Assembly (NCBI RefSeq): GCF_051192575.1
Contig: NZ_JBPJSQ010000004.1
Location: 69,518 to 133,517, forward strand
Reading direction: 5' to 3'
Length of the DNA: 64,000 nt
From: Aestuariimicrobium soli
GTDB lineage: Bacteria > Actinomycetota > Actinomycetes > Propionibacteriales > Propionibacteriaceae
Shown here: positions 15,821 to 24,065 of the stretch, one piece after another
Position numbering within the stretch: the first letter of the stretch is position 1
Layout: each line of letters begins with the position of its first letter
Notes under the pieces: generated by a model
The model's input: the letters and a program-made list of their open reading frames with translations, nothing else
The model's database searches: none
Told to the model about the DNA's origin: nothing
Program-made: the position numbers and the translations under genes

Positions 15821-16261
15821 ATGGCGTTGAAGGTTCATCACCTGCGCCCCGCCCCGGGCGCCAAGACCGCCAAGACCCGCGTGGGTCGTGGTGAGGGCTC
15901 CAAGGGCAAGACCGCCGGTCGCGGTACCAAGGGCACCGGCGCTCGCAAGAACACCCCCGAGTACTTCGAGGGTGGCCAGATGCCGCTGCACATGCGCATG
16001 CCGAAGCTCAAGGGCTTCAAGAACCCGTTCCGCGTGGAGTATCAGGTCGTGAACCTGGCCAAGCTGGGCGAGCTCTTCCCCTCGGGTGGCGACGTGACCG
16101 TCGAGGCCCTGGTCGAGAAGGGCGCCGTGCGCGCTGGACACCTGGTCAAGGTGCTCGGCAACGGCGACCTGAGCGTCAAGCTGAACGTCTCGGTTGATGC
16201 CTTCTCGGCATCGGCCAAGCAGAAGATCGAGGCCGCTGGCGGCACCGCCACCGAGCTCTGA
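15821..16261 (+). CDS. rplO: 50S ribosomal protein uL15 (L15)
   Basis: Late-assembly 50S protein (146 residues). The Gly/Lys/Arg-rich N-terminus LRPAPGAKTAKTRVGRGEGS and GGQMPLHMRMPKLKGFKNPF are family hallmarks. The usual next gene is secY, but here a terminator follows and secY lies about 15 kb away, beyond transporter and transhydrogenase genes. Confidence 0.98.
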   Translation: MALKVHHLRPAPGAKTAKTRVGRGEGSKGKTAGRGTKGTGARKNTPEYFEGGQMPLHMRMPKLKGFKNPFRVEYQVVNLAKLGELFPSGGDVTVEALVEKGAVRAGHLVKVLGNGDLSVKLNVSVDAFSASAKQKIEAAGGTATEL

Positions 16262-16278
16262 TCCTCACTCGACGTCGA

Positions 16279-16312
16279 CAACGGCGGTTCCTCTGCGGAG
16301 GGGCCGCCGTTG
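16279..16312 (+). terminator. Terminator after rplO
   Basis: Inverted repeat CAACGGCGG (16279-16287) / CCGCCGTTG (16304-16312), with an inner CCTC-TGC-GGAGG stem and trailing TTGCGTTCCTG. It lies 18 bases after the rplO stop and closes the rplN-rplO transcription unit. Confidence 0.85.
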
Positions 16313-16359
16313 TTGCGTTCCTGCCCGCCGGCTCCCGTCCCCGGTCAGGAGTCTCCGTT

Positions 16360-16454
16360 GGTCGAGTAGCGAGCGAAGCGTCTGTGTCGAGACCGTGGGT
16401 GGGTGTCGGGTGGTGATCTCGACACGTCGCTCGTTCCTCGCTCCTACTCGATCA
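16360..16454. repeat. Intergenic inverted repeat (GGTCGAGTAGCGAGCGAAGCG type)
   Basis: The left arm (16360-16394), beginning GTCGAGTAGCGAGCGAAGCG, and the right arm (16412-16454), reading towards CGCTCCTACTCGATCA, are imperfect reverse complements around a 17-base spacer. Both contain TCGAGAcc/ctCGACAC. I recognise this as an intergenic palindrome of a kind scattered through many actinobacterial genomes. It lies between a terminator and the next promoter, so it may be a passive repeat or a second terminator. Confidence 0.6.
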
Positions 16455-16643
16455 GCGGGGGTGGGGAGATCCGCCGCTGCAGTGTGTGCAGAATCCGTCG
16501 GTTAGCGGGGTGACACCGCCTGAACCTGAAGGTCACGACTGGGACACAATGGGCGTGCTGATGGTGGCGCGCCGGCTTGTCGACGCTACGTTTGACCCAA
16601 TCCGTGGCGAAGGCGCTTCGGACAGTTCTGTGGAGGGACATCG
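16455..16643 (+). promoter_or_regulatory. Upstream region of the sugar ABC transporter operon
   Basis: About 190 non-coding bases. An inverted repeat GTGAC-N17-GTCAC (16510-16536) is the only operator-like element seen. A Shine-Dalgarno GGAGGGA precedes ATG 16644. No confident -10/-35 pair was found, so the promoter position is unresolved. Confidence 0.3.
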
Positions 16644-18002
16644 ATGACCACTCTCAACCGACGCACCCTGTTGGGTGCTTCCGCCGCCGGCATCTCGGCG
16701 GTCGCTCTCACCGCCTGTGGCGGCGGCTCGGGCGCTGGCCCGGGTGGAGGCAGCACCGGCGGTAGCGGTGACAAGACCGCCGACTACATGAAGGCCGAGG
16801 GCAACAACTTCGGTGGCTCGATCAGCTGGGGCTCCTGGGCCAACCCGGGCGAGGCCAAGCGCTTCAACGAGTACGCCGCGAGCTTCAAGCAGAAGTACGG
16901 CACCGACGTGAAGTTCCAGGTGGTCTCGGGCGACTACGCCTCGAAGATCCAGACCCAGCTCGTCGGCAACTCGGCCCCTGACGTCTTCTACGTCGGTGAC
17001 AACATGATGGCCAAGCTCGTCGAGAACAACGCCATCGTCGAGATCGGCGAGTACATGAAGTCGGACGCCTCGCGTTCGAAGTTCGACCAGCACCTCACCA
17101 ACCTGATGGACTGGTGCCAGCCCAAGGGTGACGGCAAGTACTACGGCGTGACCGTGGACTGCAACCCGGCCACCTTCTGGTTCAACAAGGACCTGCTGGA
17201 TGAGGTCGGTTTCGGTGACGATCCCGCGAAGCGCTTCGAGGACGGCAAGTGGGACCAGGCCGCCGTCGACGAGCTGTTCACCAAGGTGACGGCCAAGGGC
17301 AAGAAGGCCCACGTGCTCGAGTCGGGCTACGGCCACTGGCTGTCGTGGATGACCACCTTCGGTGGCAAGCCCTTCGCCGACAACGGCGACGCCCAGATCG
17401 ACCAGGACGACGCCTGCATGAAGGCGCTGGAGTGGATGTGGGGTCACCTCGGCAAGGGCACCATGACCTACGGTGGTTCGCTGCCCAAGGGCCAGGGCGT
17501 CGACGCCCTGTTCTACGCCAAGCAGCTCGCGACCATCCCTTACGGCCGCTGGATCCTGCCGAACCTCAAGGAACTGAAGTTCAACTACGACATCGCTCCC
17601 TACCCGACCATGGCCGGCAACGAGATCCTGCCGACCGTCGTGTACGTGGCGGCCATGGGCGTCAACGCCAAGGCGAAGAACGTCGATCTGGCCAAGGCCT
17701 TCACCGCGATCTACTGCGGTGTCGAGGGTGAGAAGGCTCGTCTGTCGGGTGGCGGCAACGCCGTGCCGGCCGTGAAGGGCCTCGAGACCCTGGTGGAGGA
17801 GGACAACCCGCCGCTGCCCGCTCACGCGAAGACCTTCAACGAGCTGGCCGCCAAGGGCTACGCCATCCCGCTGAAGATCGCCAACAACGCGGTCGTGGCT
17901 TCGAACCTCGGCACCGTCGTCGACAAGTGGATCAAGGCCAAGGTGTCGGCTGCAGACTTCGGCAAGAAGCTGACCAGCTACATCAACACCGGCAAGGAAT
18001 GA
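16644..18002 (+). CDS. Sugar ABC transporter substrate-binding lipoprotein (CUT1 family)
   Basis: Extracytoplasmic sugar-binding protein (452 residues) anchored by a lipidated C25. The signal peptide is MTTLNRRTLLGASAAGISAV, with twin Arg 6-7 followed by the lipobox LTAC, so Tat-dependent export is possible. A Gly/Ser linker precedes the mature domain, which has family-1 binding-protein features (SGDYASKIQTQLVGNSAPDV, YVGDNMMAKLVENNAIVEIG). First gene of a three-gene operon with two permeases; the ATPase is not encoded nearby, so a shared MsiK-like ATPase is probably used. Substrate unknown; the nearby galactosidases make an oligosaccharide plausible, but this is inference. Confidence 0.9.
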   Translation: MTTLNRRTLLGASAAGISAVALTACGGGSGAGPGGGSTGGSGDKTADYMKAEGNNFGGSISWGSWANPGEAKRFNEYAASFKQKYGTDVKFQVVSGDYASKIQTQLVGNSAPDVFYVGDNMMAKLVENNAIVEIGEYMKSDASRSKFDQHLTNLMDWCQPKGDGKYYGVTVDCNPATFWFNKDLLDEVGFGDDPAKRFEDGKWDQAAVDELFTKVTAKGKKAHVLESGYGHWLSWMTTFGGKPFADNGDAQIDQDDACMKALEWMWGHLGKGTMTYGGSLPKGQGVDALFYAKQLATIPYGRWILPNLKELKFNYDIAPYPTMAGNEILPTVVYVAAMGVNAKAKNVDLAKAFTAIYCGVEGEKARLSGGGNAVPAVKGLETLVEEDNPPLPAHAKTFNELAAKGYAIPLKIANNAVVASNLGTVVDKWIKAKVSAADFGKKLTSYINTGKE

Positions 18003-18119
18003 TCCGACGCCGTTCGTGGTGTTGATGACCACGAGCCGAGAAATGTGACCTACTGGGGGCGAGGGGTTCCTCGTCCCCAGTAGTGTCACGCCTGACACAA
18101 CAGAAGGAGGTGCGTTGCG

Positions 18120-19166
18120 ATGACGGAACGTCCCCAACCGAACGGCGAGGTCGAGGGTGTGCAGCCCGCGGCCGCGGACGCGGTGACCGAGACCGTCGCG
18201 ACGATCACGAAGCCCGGCGGCTCAGGTTCTGACCTGCAGCAACGCGTGGAGCAGTCGGCCGACGAGACCCACCGCAGGGCGCTGCGCAAGCGCCGCATGC
18301 GCGACAACATTCATGGCTACGCCTTCATGGCGCCGCAACTGGTGGGCCTGTTGGCCTTCATGATCGGCCCGCTGGTGTTCGCCATCGTCCTGGCCTTCAT
18401 GAAGTGGGACGGGTTCGGCAACCGCACGTGGGTCGGCCTCGACAACTTCGTGACCGTCTTCCAGAACGAGCAGTACCGCAAGTCGGCCCTGAACACCCTG
18501 TGGTTCACGGCCCTGCAGGTGCCCACCCTGATGATCTCGGCGTTCATCTTCGGCCTGCTGCTGCAGCGCACGGGCCCGATGAAGAACGTCTACCGCACGG
18601 CCTTCTTCGCCCCGCAGGTGACCGCCACCGTGGCGGTCTCGGTGGTGTGGCTGTGGCTGCTGAACCCCGAGATCTCGCCCCTGACCGCCGGCCTGCGCAA
18701 GATCGGCTGGTCGGCACCGCCCGACTGGCTGAACGACCCGACCTTCGTGATTCCGGCCGTCGTGCTGGTGTCGGTCTGGCAGGGCCTGGGTTACCAGGTG
18801 GTCATGTTCATGGCCGGTCTCGAGAACGTGCCGGCGTCGATGTACGAGGCGGCCTCGATCGACGGCGCCTCGGAGCTGCAGAAGATGTTCCGCATCACCC
18901 TGCCGCTGATCTCGCCGACCATCCTGTTCCTGTCGATCACCTCGATCATCGGCTCGTTCCAGGTGTTCGACTACATCTACGTGTTCTTCGACACGACCGC
19001 CCCGGCCTACGGCCGCACGATCGTGTACGAGATCGTGCAGGTGGCCTTCCGTGAGTTCAACTTCGGCGTCGGTGCCGCGTTGGCGCTGCTCTTGTTCATC
19101 TCGCTGCTGATCCTCACCGGCCTGCAGCTGATCGCTCAGAAGAAGTGGGTGTTCTACACAGAATGA
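18120..19166 (+). CDS. Sugar ABC transporter permease (MalF/UgpA-like)
   Basis: 348-residue inner-membrane permease. ATG 18120 is preceded by the strong site AAGGAGG. A hydrophilic N-terminal tail of about 65 residues precedes six predicted TM helices (first: GYAFMAPQLVGLLAFMIGPL). The EAA loop is visible as MYEAASIDGASELQKMFRIT. Pairs with the downstream permease, whose ATG overlaps this stop. The acidic cytoplasmic N-terminal extension is longer than usual for the family. Confidence 0.93.
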   Translation: MTERPQPNGEVEGVQPAAADAVTETVATITKPGGSGSDLQQRVEQSADETHRRALRKRRMRDNIHGYAFMAPQLVGLLAFMIGPLVFAIVLAFMKWDGFGNRTWVGLDNFVTVFQNEQYRKSALNTLWFTALQVPTLMISAFIFGLLLQRTGPMKNVYRTAFFAPQVTATVAVSVVWLWLLNPEISPLTAGLRKIGWSAPPDWLNDPTFVIPAVVLVSVWQGLGYQVVMFMAGLENVPASMYEAASIDGASELQKMFRITLPLISPTILFLSITSIIGSFQVFDYIYVFFDTTAPAYGRTIVYEIVQVAFREFNFGVGAALALLLFISLLILTGLQLIAQKKWVFYTE

Positions 19167-20098
19167 GTACCGCAGTCGAGACCCGAACCCAGACTCCCAG
19201 CGACCGGCCCGTCCAGGCCCGTCGACTCAGCCGAGCCTGGAAGAACCCCGCCCTCTGGATCATCCAGATCATCATGGCCGTCGCCAGCGTCTTCATGGCG
19301 CTGCCCTTCCTGTGGATGCTGTTCTCGTCGGTCAAGCCGCTCGACGAGATCTTCGAGCAGCCGCCGAAGCTGCTGCCCAAGGGCATGCCGTGGAACTGGA
19401 AGTGGGACAATTACTCCGCCGCCTTCGAGCAGGCCTCGGCCGGTGGGCAGTGGTGGAACTCCGGCTTCCCGCTGGCGTTCTGGAACAGCTTCTACATCGC
19501 CTCGCTGGTCACGGTGGGCACGCTGCTCACCAGCGCCATGGCCGCGTATGCGTTCGCCCGCATCCGCTTCTTCGGCCGGGGCTTCTGGTTCATGCTGTTC
19601 CTGGCCACCATGATGGTGCCGGCCCAGCTGACCATCATCCCGCTGTTCATCATCATGGGTGAGCTCAAGTGGGTGAACACGCACCTGCCGCTGATCATCC
19701 CGCCCATCCTGTTCAACGCCTTCGGGGTGTTCCTGCTGCGTCAGTACGTGCGTGGCATCCCCGTGGAGTTGGAGGAGGCGGCCCAGATCGACGGGGCGTC
19801 CCGGTTCCGCATCTTCACCCAGATGATCCTGCCGCTGTTGAAGTCGCCCATGGTGGCGCTCGGCATCTTCACGTTCCTGGGGCAGTGGAACAACTTCTTC
19901 TACCCGTTGATCTTCCTGAACGATTCCGACAAGTTCACCCTGCCGCTGGTGGTCAACCAGTTCAAGGGTGCCTACTCGTCGAACTGGACCGGCATCATGG
20001 CTGCGGCGACCCTGTCGGCGCTGCCCCTGCTGATCGTGTTCATCTTCGCTCAGCGTCAGATCGTCGAGGGCATCGCGCTCTCGGGTTCGAAGACCTGA
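19163..20098 (+). CDS. Sugar ABC transporter permease (MalG/UgpE-like)
   Basis: 311 residues from ATG 19163, overlapping the preceding stop by 4 bases (ATGA). Six TM helices are predicted (e.g. IIMAVASVFMALPFLWMLFS). The EAA loop reads LEEAAQIDGASRFRIFTQMI, and the LKPLDEIF-type segment after TM1 marks the MalG class. It forms the transmembrane channel with the upstream permease. A very strong terminator closes the operon. Confidence 0.93.
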   Translation: MSTAVETRTQTPSDRPVQARRLSRAWKNPALWIIQIIMAVASVFMALPFLWMLFSSVKPLDEIFEQPPKLLPKGMPWNWKWDNYSAAFEQASAGGQWWNSGFPLAFWNSFYIASLVTVGTLLTSAMAAYAFARIRFFGRGFWFMLFLATMMVPAQLTIIPLFIIMGELKWVNTHLPLIIPPILFNAFGVFLLRQYVRGIPVELEEAAQIDGASRFRIFTQMILPLLKSPMVALGIFTFLGQWNNFFYPLIFLNDSDKFTLPLVVNQFKGAYSSNWTGIMAAATLSALPLLIVFIFAQRQIVEGIALSGSKT

Positions 20099-20116
20099 TC
20101 GGGGGATCCACCCTCC

Positions 20117-20167
20117 GGACGACAACGGGGGCCGCACTCATCACGAGTGCGGCCCCCGTTGTCGTCC
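20117..20167. terminator. Strong bidirectional terminator, 23-bp perfect stem
   Basis: A 23-bp perfect inverted repeat: 20117-20139 (starts GGACGACAACGGGGGC) pairs with 20145-20167 around the loop ATCAC. It lies between convergent genes, the sugar permease (+) and the HAD gene (-), so it can terminate both. Confidence 0.9.
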
Positions 20168-20193
20168 CCCATCGAAAGCGCGCGTCACACCGC

Positions 20194-20847
20194 TCAGGAA
20201 GCGCCCAGCACGGTGGCGACGACCTCGTCCCAGTCGCGCGCGATCGCGGTGGGCGGCTCCACCGTGGAGGTCCAGGAGCGACCGCGCCCGAACCAGATCT
20301 GCCCGATGCCGGCGGCGCGGGCACCCGCCACGTCGGACTCGGCCGAGTCGCCCACCATCCAGTCGTCCGACGACAACGGACGACCGACCCGCTCCGCGGC
20401 GATCCGGAAGAGGGCGGGGTCGGGCTTCTCGACGCCCTCGGCCCCACTGATCACCCAGGCGTCGACCAACGGTGCGAGGCCCAGACGCTCGATCTTGGCG
20501 GTCTGCTGCTGGGCCGTGCCGTTCGAGACGATCACGATGGGCCACCCGGCATCGCGGAGGCGGCGCAGCGCGCGCTCGGCGCCCTCGACCAGCCCCAGCC
20601 GTTCGACGATCCCGGCCCGGAAGGCGGCCAGCACACCGGCCGAGGTGGCCTCGTCCAGATCGAGCAGGGCGGTGATGTCGTCAATCGTGTCCTGCTTGCG
20701 GCCCAGGCCCTCGCGGTCGGCGGCCACCATGGCGTCGATCAGCCCCGGGTCGGCGCCGCGCTCGGCGAGGTAGTCCACCGCCCAGCCACGGAAGGCCGCG
20801 TTGCGGTCGGCGAGGGTGTTGTCGAGGTCAACGTAGAAGGTCGGCAC
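20194..20847 (-). CDS. HAD-superfamily hydrolase (phosphatase)
   Basis: 217 residues from GTG 20847. The four HAD motifs are visible: YVDLDNTL (nucleophile D7, acid/base D9), VSNGT, a Lys in GVEKPDP and MVGDSAESDVAGARAAG. A helical cap lies between motifs I and II. It is predicted to dephosphorylate a small phosphorylated metabolite (sugar phosphate, phosphoglycolate or nucleotide); the cap does not allow a substrate call. The GTG start is supported by TAGGCT exactly 6 bp upstream (20854-20859, minus strand), a leaderless promoter arrangement. Adjacent to pntB but with its own promoter. Confidence 0.85.
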   Translation of the reverse strand: MPTFYVDLDNTLADRNAAFRGWAVDYLAERGADPGLIDAMVAADREGLGRKQDTIDDITALLDLDEATSAGVLAAFRAGIVERLGLVEGAERALRRLRDAGWPIVIVSNGTAQQQTAKIERLGLAPLVDAWVISGAEGVEKPDPALFRIAAERVGRPLSSDDWMVGDSAESDVAGARAAGIGQIWFGRGRSWTSTVEPPTAIARDWDEVVATVLGAS

Positions 20848-20906
20848 GTCCGGAGCCTATCGAGTGCCCTCGCCGACCCTGGGGGCAGGCCGAGCCCCGG
20901 CGGCAG

Positions 20907-22331
20907 TCAGAGTGCCGCCGTGATGTCGGTCACCCGGTCTTTGGCGTCGCCGAACAACATCACCGTGTTCTCGCGGAAGAACAGCGGGTTCTGCACCCCG
21001 GCGTATCCGGCGTTCATCGAGCGTTTGAACACCACCACGGTCTCGGCCTTCCACACCTCCAGCACCGGCATGCCGGCGATGGGGGAGTCCGGCTCGTCCA
21101 ACGCCGCCGGGTTGACCGTGTCGTTGGCGCCGATCACCAGCACCACGTCGGTCTCGGGCAGGTCGTCATTGATCTCGTCCATCTCGAGCACGATGTCGTA
21201 GGGCACCTTCGCCTCGGCGAGCAGCACGTTCATGTGCCCGGGCAGTCGCCCGGCCACGGGATGGATGCCGAAACGCACCCTCACCCCGCGCGCCTGCAGT
21301 TGCCGGGTGAGCTCCGCCACGGGGTACTGCGCCTGCGCCACCGCCATGCCGTACCCGGGGGTGATCACCACCGACTCGGCGTCCCGCAGCAGGGCGGCCA
21401 CGTCGGCGGCCGACACCTCCCGATGCTCGCCGTAGTCGCGGTCGTCCGCCGCCACGGGGGCACCCTCACCGAACCCACCCAGGATGACCGACACGAACGA
21501 GCGGTTCATCGCCTTGCACATCAGGTAGCTGAGGATCGCACCGGATGACCCCACCAGCGCTCCCGTGACGATCAGCAGGTCGTTGCCGAGCATGAATCCG
21601 GCCGCGGCGGCCGCCCACCCCGACCAGGAGTTGAGCATCGAGACCACCACGGGCATGTCGCCCCCGCCGATGGAGGCCACCATGTGCCAGCCGAGCGCGA
21701 ACCCCAGCAGGGTCACCAACACGAGTGGGACGAGCCCGAGCCCGTGAGGGGCCACGGCCAGCCAGGCGATGGCGGCGATGGCCAGCACGAACGCAGCGAG
21801 GTTCAACCAGGTGCGCGCGGGCAGCATCAGCGGACGGCCCGACAGCCGCCCCGAGAGTTTCCCGAAGGCGACGATCGAGCCGGTGAAGGTGTAGGCGCCG
21901 ATCAGCACGCCCACGCCGACCTCGATGAGGTGCGCGAGGTCGGTGCCGCCCCCACCGGACGCGCCCGCACCAGCCGCCGGTGCGTCCAGGAACGAGCCGA
22001 AGCCGACCAGCACGGCCGCCAGACCCACGAACGAGTGCAGCAGCGCGATCAGCTGCGGCATGCCGGTCATCTGCACCCGCAGGGCCAGCCACAACCCGAT
22101 GGCCGACCCGACCAGCATGGGCACCGCCAGCAGCACGAACGTGAGCACCCACCCACGCTCGGAGTGGGTCAGCGCGAACGCGACCGTGGCCACCCCGGCC
22201 AGGGTCATGCCGGTCATGCCGGCGAGGTTGCCCAGCTTGGCCGTCTCGTGGCGACTCAGCCCCGCCAAGGCCAGGATGAACAGCAGCGCGGCAATGATGA
22301 ACGCCGTCTGCACCAGCGACTGCGAGGTCAC
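20907..22331 (-). CDS. pntB: NAD(P) transhydrogenase subunit beta
   Basis: Membrane and NADP(H)-binding subunit of the proton-translocating transhydrogenase (474 residues from GTG 22331, overlapping the pntA stop as GTGA). The N-terminal half is a bundle of TM helices (LVQTAFIIAALLFILALAGLS onwards). The C-terminal NADP domain holds VITPGYGMAVAQAQYPVAEL, RFGIHPVAGRLPGHMNVLLA and VLVIGANDTVNPAA, all family hallmarks. With PntA it couples proton entry to NADPH formation. The upstream in-frame reading toward 22826 is a shadow over pntA and is not used. Confidence 0.95.
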   Translation of the reverse strand: MTSQSLVQTAFIIAALLFILALAGLSRHETAKLGNLAGMTGMTLAGVATVAFALTHSERGWVLTFVLLAVPMLVGSAIGLWLALRVQMTGMPQLIALLHSFVGLAAVLVGFGSFLDAPAAGAGASGGGGTDLAHLIEVGVGVLIGAYTFTGSIVAFGKLSGRLSGRPLMLPARTWLNLAAFVLAIAAIAWLAVAPHGLGLVPLVLVTLLGFALGWHMVASIGGGDMPVVVSMLNSWSGWAAAAAGFMLGNDLLIVTGALVGSSGAILSYLMCKAMNRSFVSVILGGFGEGAPVAADDRDYGEHREVSAADVAALLRDAESVVITPGYGMAVAQAQYPVAELTRQLQARGVRVRFGIHPVAGRLPGHMNVLLAEAKVPYDIVLEMDEINDDLPETDVVLVIGANDTVNPAALDEPDSPIAGMPVLEVWKAETVVVFKRSMNAGYAGVQNPLFFRENTVMLFGDAKDRVTDITAAL

Positions 22332-23926
22332 TTCGCGACCTCCTTGGCCGCACGTGGCTCGACCACCGGACTCGAGGCGTGCCCCGCGCGGAACATGTTC
22401 AGCATCTTGCGGGTGACGATGAACCCGCCAGCGACGTTGATCGAGGCCAGCAGGATGGCCGCCATGGCCACGATCGTCACGGCCCAGGTCGACGACCCCA
22501 CCTGCAGCAGGGCGCCGACCATGATGATGCCCGAGATGGCATTGGTCTCGGCCATCAGCGGGGTGTGCAGCGCGTGGGAGACGTTCGAGATCACGTAGAA
22601 CCCGCAGACGACGGCCAGCATCAGCACCATCCAGTGGCCGAGCAGCCCCACCGGCGAGAACGAGCCGACCAGCGCGAACACCACCAGCAGCAGCCCAGCG
22701 CCGTAGAGCGTGCGCCGCCGTCGGCGGCTCACCACCTCGGCCGGGTCGAGAGGTGGGGACGCGGCCACCGCTGGGCTGGAGGGCACGCTGGGGGCGGCCG
22801 ACACCTGCACCGGTGGCGGCGGCCACAGCACCTCGTCCGCGTGGCAGACGGTCATCGACCGCAGCACGGGGTCGTCCAGGTCGACGACGAGAGCGCCGTC
22901 CTTGGCGGGGGTGAGCAGTTTCATCAGGTTGACGAGGTTGGTGCCGACCAGCTCGGAGGCCTGCCGCGGCAGCCTGGCCGCGAGGTCGGTGATGCCGACG
23001 ATGGTCACCTGGTTGTCGGTGACGACCACCTCGTCGGCGCGGGTGCGCGAGGTGTTGCCCCCCGTCGAGGCCGCCAGGTCGACCACCACGCTGCCCGGTC
23101 GCATCGCCGCCAGCATCTCGTCGGTGAGCAGCACCGGGGCCGCCTTCCCGCGCACCTGCGCGGTGGTGATCACGATGTCGGCTCGCGCCGACTCGGCGGC
23201 GTACATGCGGGCTGCCACGGCCGCCTGGTCGGCGCTCATCTCCCGGGCGTACCCGTCGGCCGAGACCTCGGAGTCGACCGCATCGACCAGGACGAAGTCC
23301 GCGCCCATCGACTCGATCTGCTCGGCCACCTCGGGGCGCACGTCGAAGGCCCGCACCCGCGCCCCCAGCGAGCCGGCCGTGCCGATCGCCGCCAGCCCGG
23401 CCACGCCTGCCCCGACCACGAAGACATTCGCGGGCGGCACCTTGCCCGCCGCGGTCACCTGACCCGTGAACACGCCGCCGAACTGCTCGGCCGCCTCGAT
23501 GACCGCCCGGTAACCCGCCAGGTTCGCCATCGACGAGAGCACGTCCAGCGACTGGGCGCGCGAGATGCGCGGCACCGCGTCGAGCGACATCGCCGTCACG
23601 CCCCGCTCGGCCAGGGCCCGGACGAGGTCGGGTCGTCCGGCCGGATCCAGCGACGACACCAGCACCGCTCCCGGCCGCAGCATGGTCACCTGCTCGGCGG
23701 TGGGCGGGTCGACCGAGAAGACCACGTCGGCGGCCCAGACGGTGGCGGCATCGGCCAGCCGGGCACCCGCGGCCTCGTAGGCGGCATCGGGGAAGGCCGC
23801 GCTGCTGCCAGCACCCCGTTCGACGACGACCTCGTGGCCGAGCTTCTGCAGGGCCGTGGTGGTGGTGGGGGTCGCGGACACCCGGGTCTGCGCGGGTCGC
23901 ACCTCGCGCGGAATGCCGATCAGCAT
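22328..23926 (-). CDS. pntA: NAD(P) transhydrogenase subunit alpha (fused form)
   Basis: 532 residues from ATG 23926, with TGAGGAGG as ribosome site; an ATG 15 bases upstream is less likely. Residues ~1-380 are the AlaDH-like NAD(H) domain (IGIPREVRPAQTRVSATP; GAGVAGLAAIGTAGSLGARV). The C-terminal ~110 residues carry the membrane segment that is a separate PntA2 in some bacteria (FYVISNVSHALHTPLMAETN, AISGIIMVGALLQVGSSTWA), so this is the E. coli-like fused alpha subunit. Operon with pntB. No obvious regulatory site was seen upstream. Confidence 0.95.
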   Translation of the reverse strand: MLIGIPREVRPAQTRVSATPTTTTALQKLGHEVVVERGAGSSAAFPDAAYEAAGARLADAATVWAADVVFSVDPPTAEQVTMLRPGAVLVSSLDPAGRPDLVRALAERGVTAMSLDAVPRISRAQSLDVLSSMANLAGYRAVIEAAEQFGGVFTGQVTAAGKVPPANVFVVGAGVAGLAAIGTAGSLGARVRAFDVRPEVAEQIESMGADFVLVDAVDSEVSADGYAREMSADQAAVAARMYAAESARADIVITTAQVRGKAAPVLLTDEMLAAMRPGSVVVDLAASTGGNTSRTRADEVVVTDNQVTIVGITDLAARLPRQASELVGTNLVNLMKLLTPAKDGALVVDLDDPVLRSMTVCHADEVLWPPPPVQVSAAPSVPSSPAVAASPPLDPAEVVSRRRRRTLYGAGLLLVVFALVGSFSPVGLLGHWMVLMLAVVCGFYVISNVSHALHTPLMAETNAISGIIMVGALLQVGSSTWAVTIVAMAAILLASINVAGGFIVTRKMLNMFRAGHASSPVVEPRAAKEVAK

Positions 23927-23990
23927 GGACTGCCTCCTCACCCCCCGACCCTAGTGGGGAGGGGATCGGCGGCGGGGGAGGGGGGTGACG

Positions 23991-24025
23991 AACGGGCCGC
24001 CTCCCCAGGTGGGGAGACGGCCCGT
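23991..24025 (-). terminator. Terminator of the Opp-type operon
   Basis: Inverted repeat AACGGGCCG(CCTCCCC) - AGGT - (GGGGAG)ACGGCCCGTT, spanning 23991-24025. It sits about 40 bases past the stop of the fused ATPase gene on the minus strand and upstream of pntA, so it separates the two minus-strand operons. Confidence 0.8.
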
Positions 24026-24065
24026 TGTGCTGAACGATCTCAGCAGGCCGTGCAGCTGACGGTGG

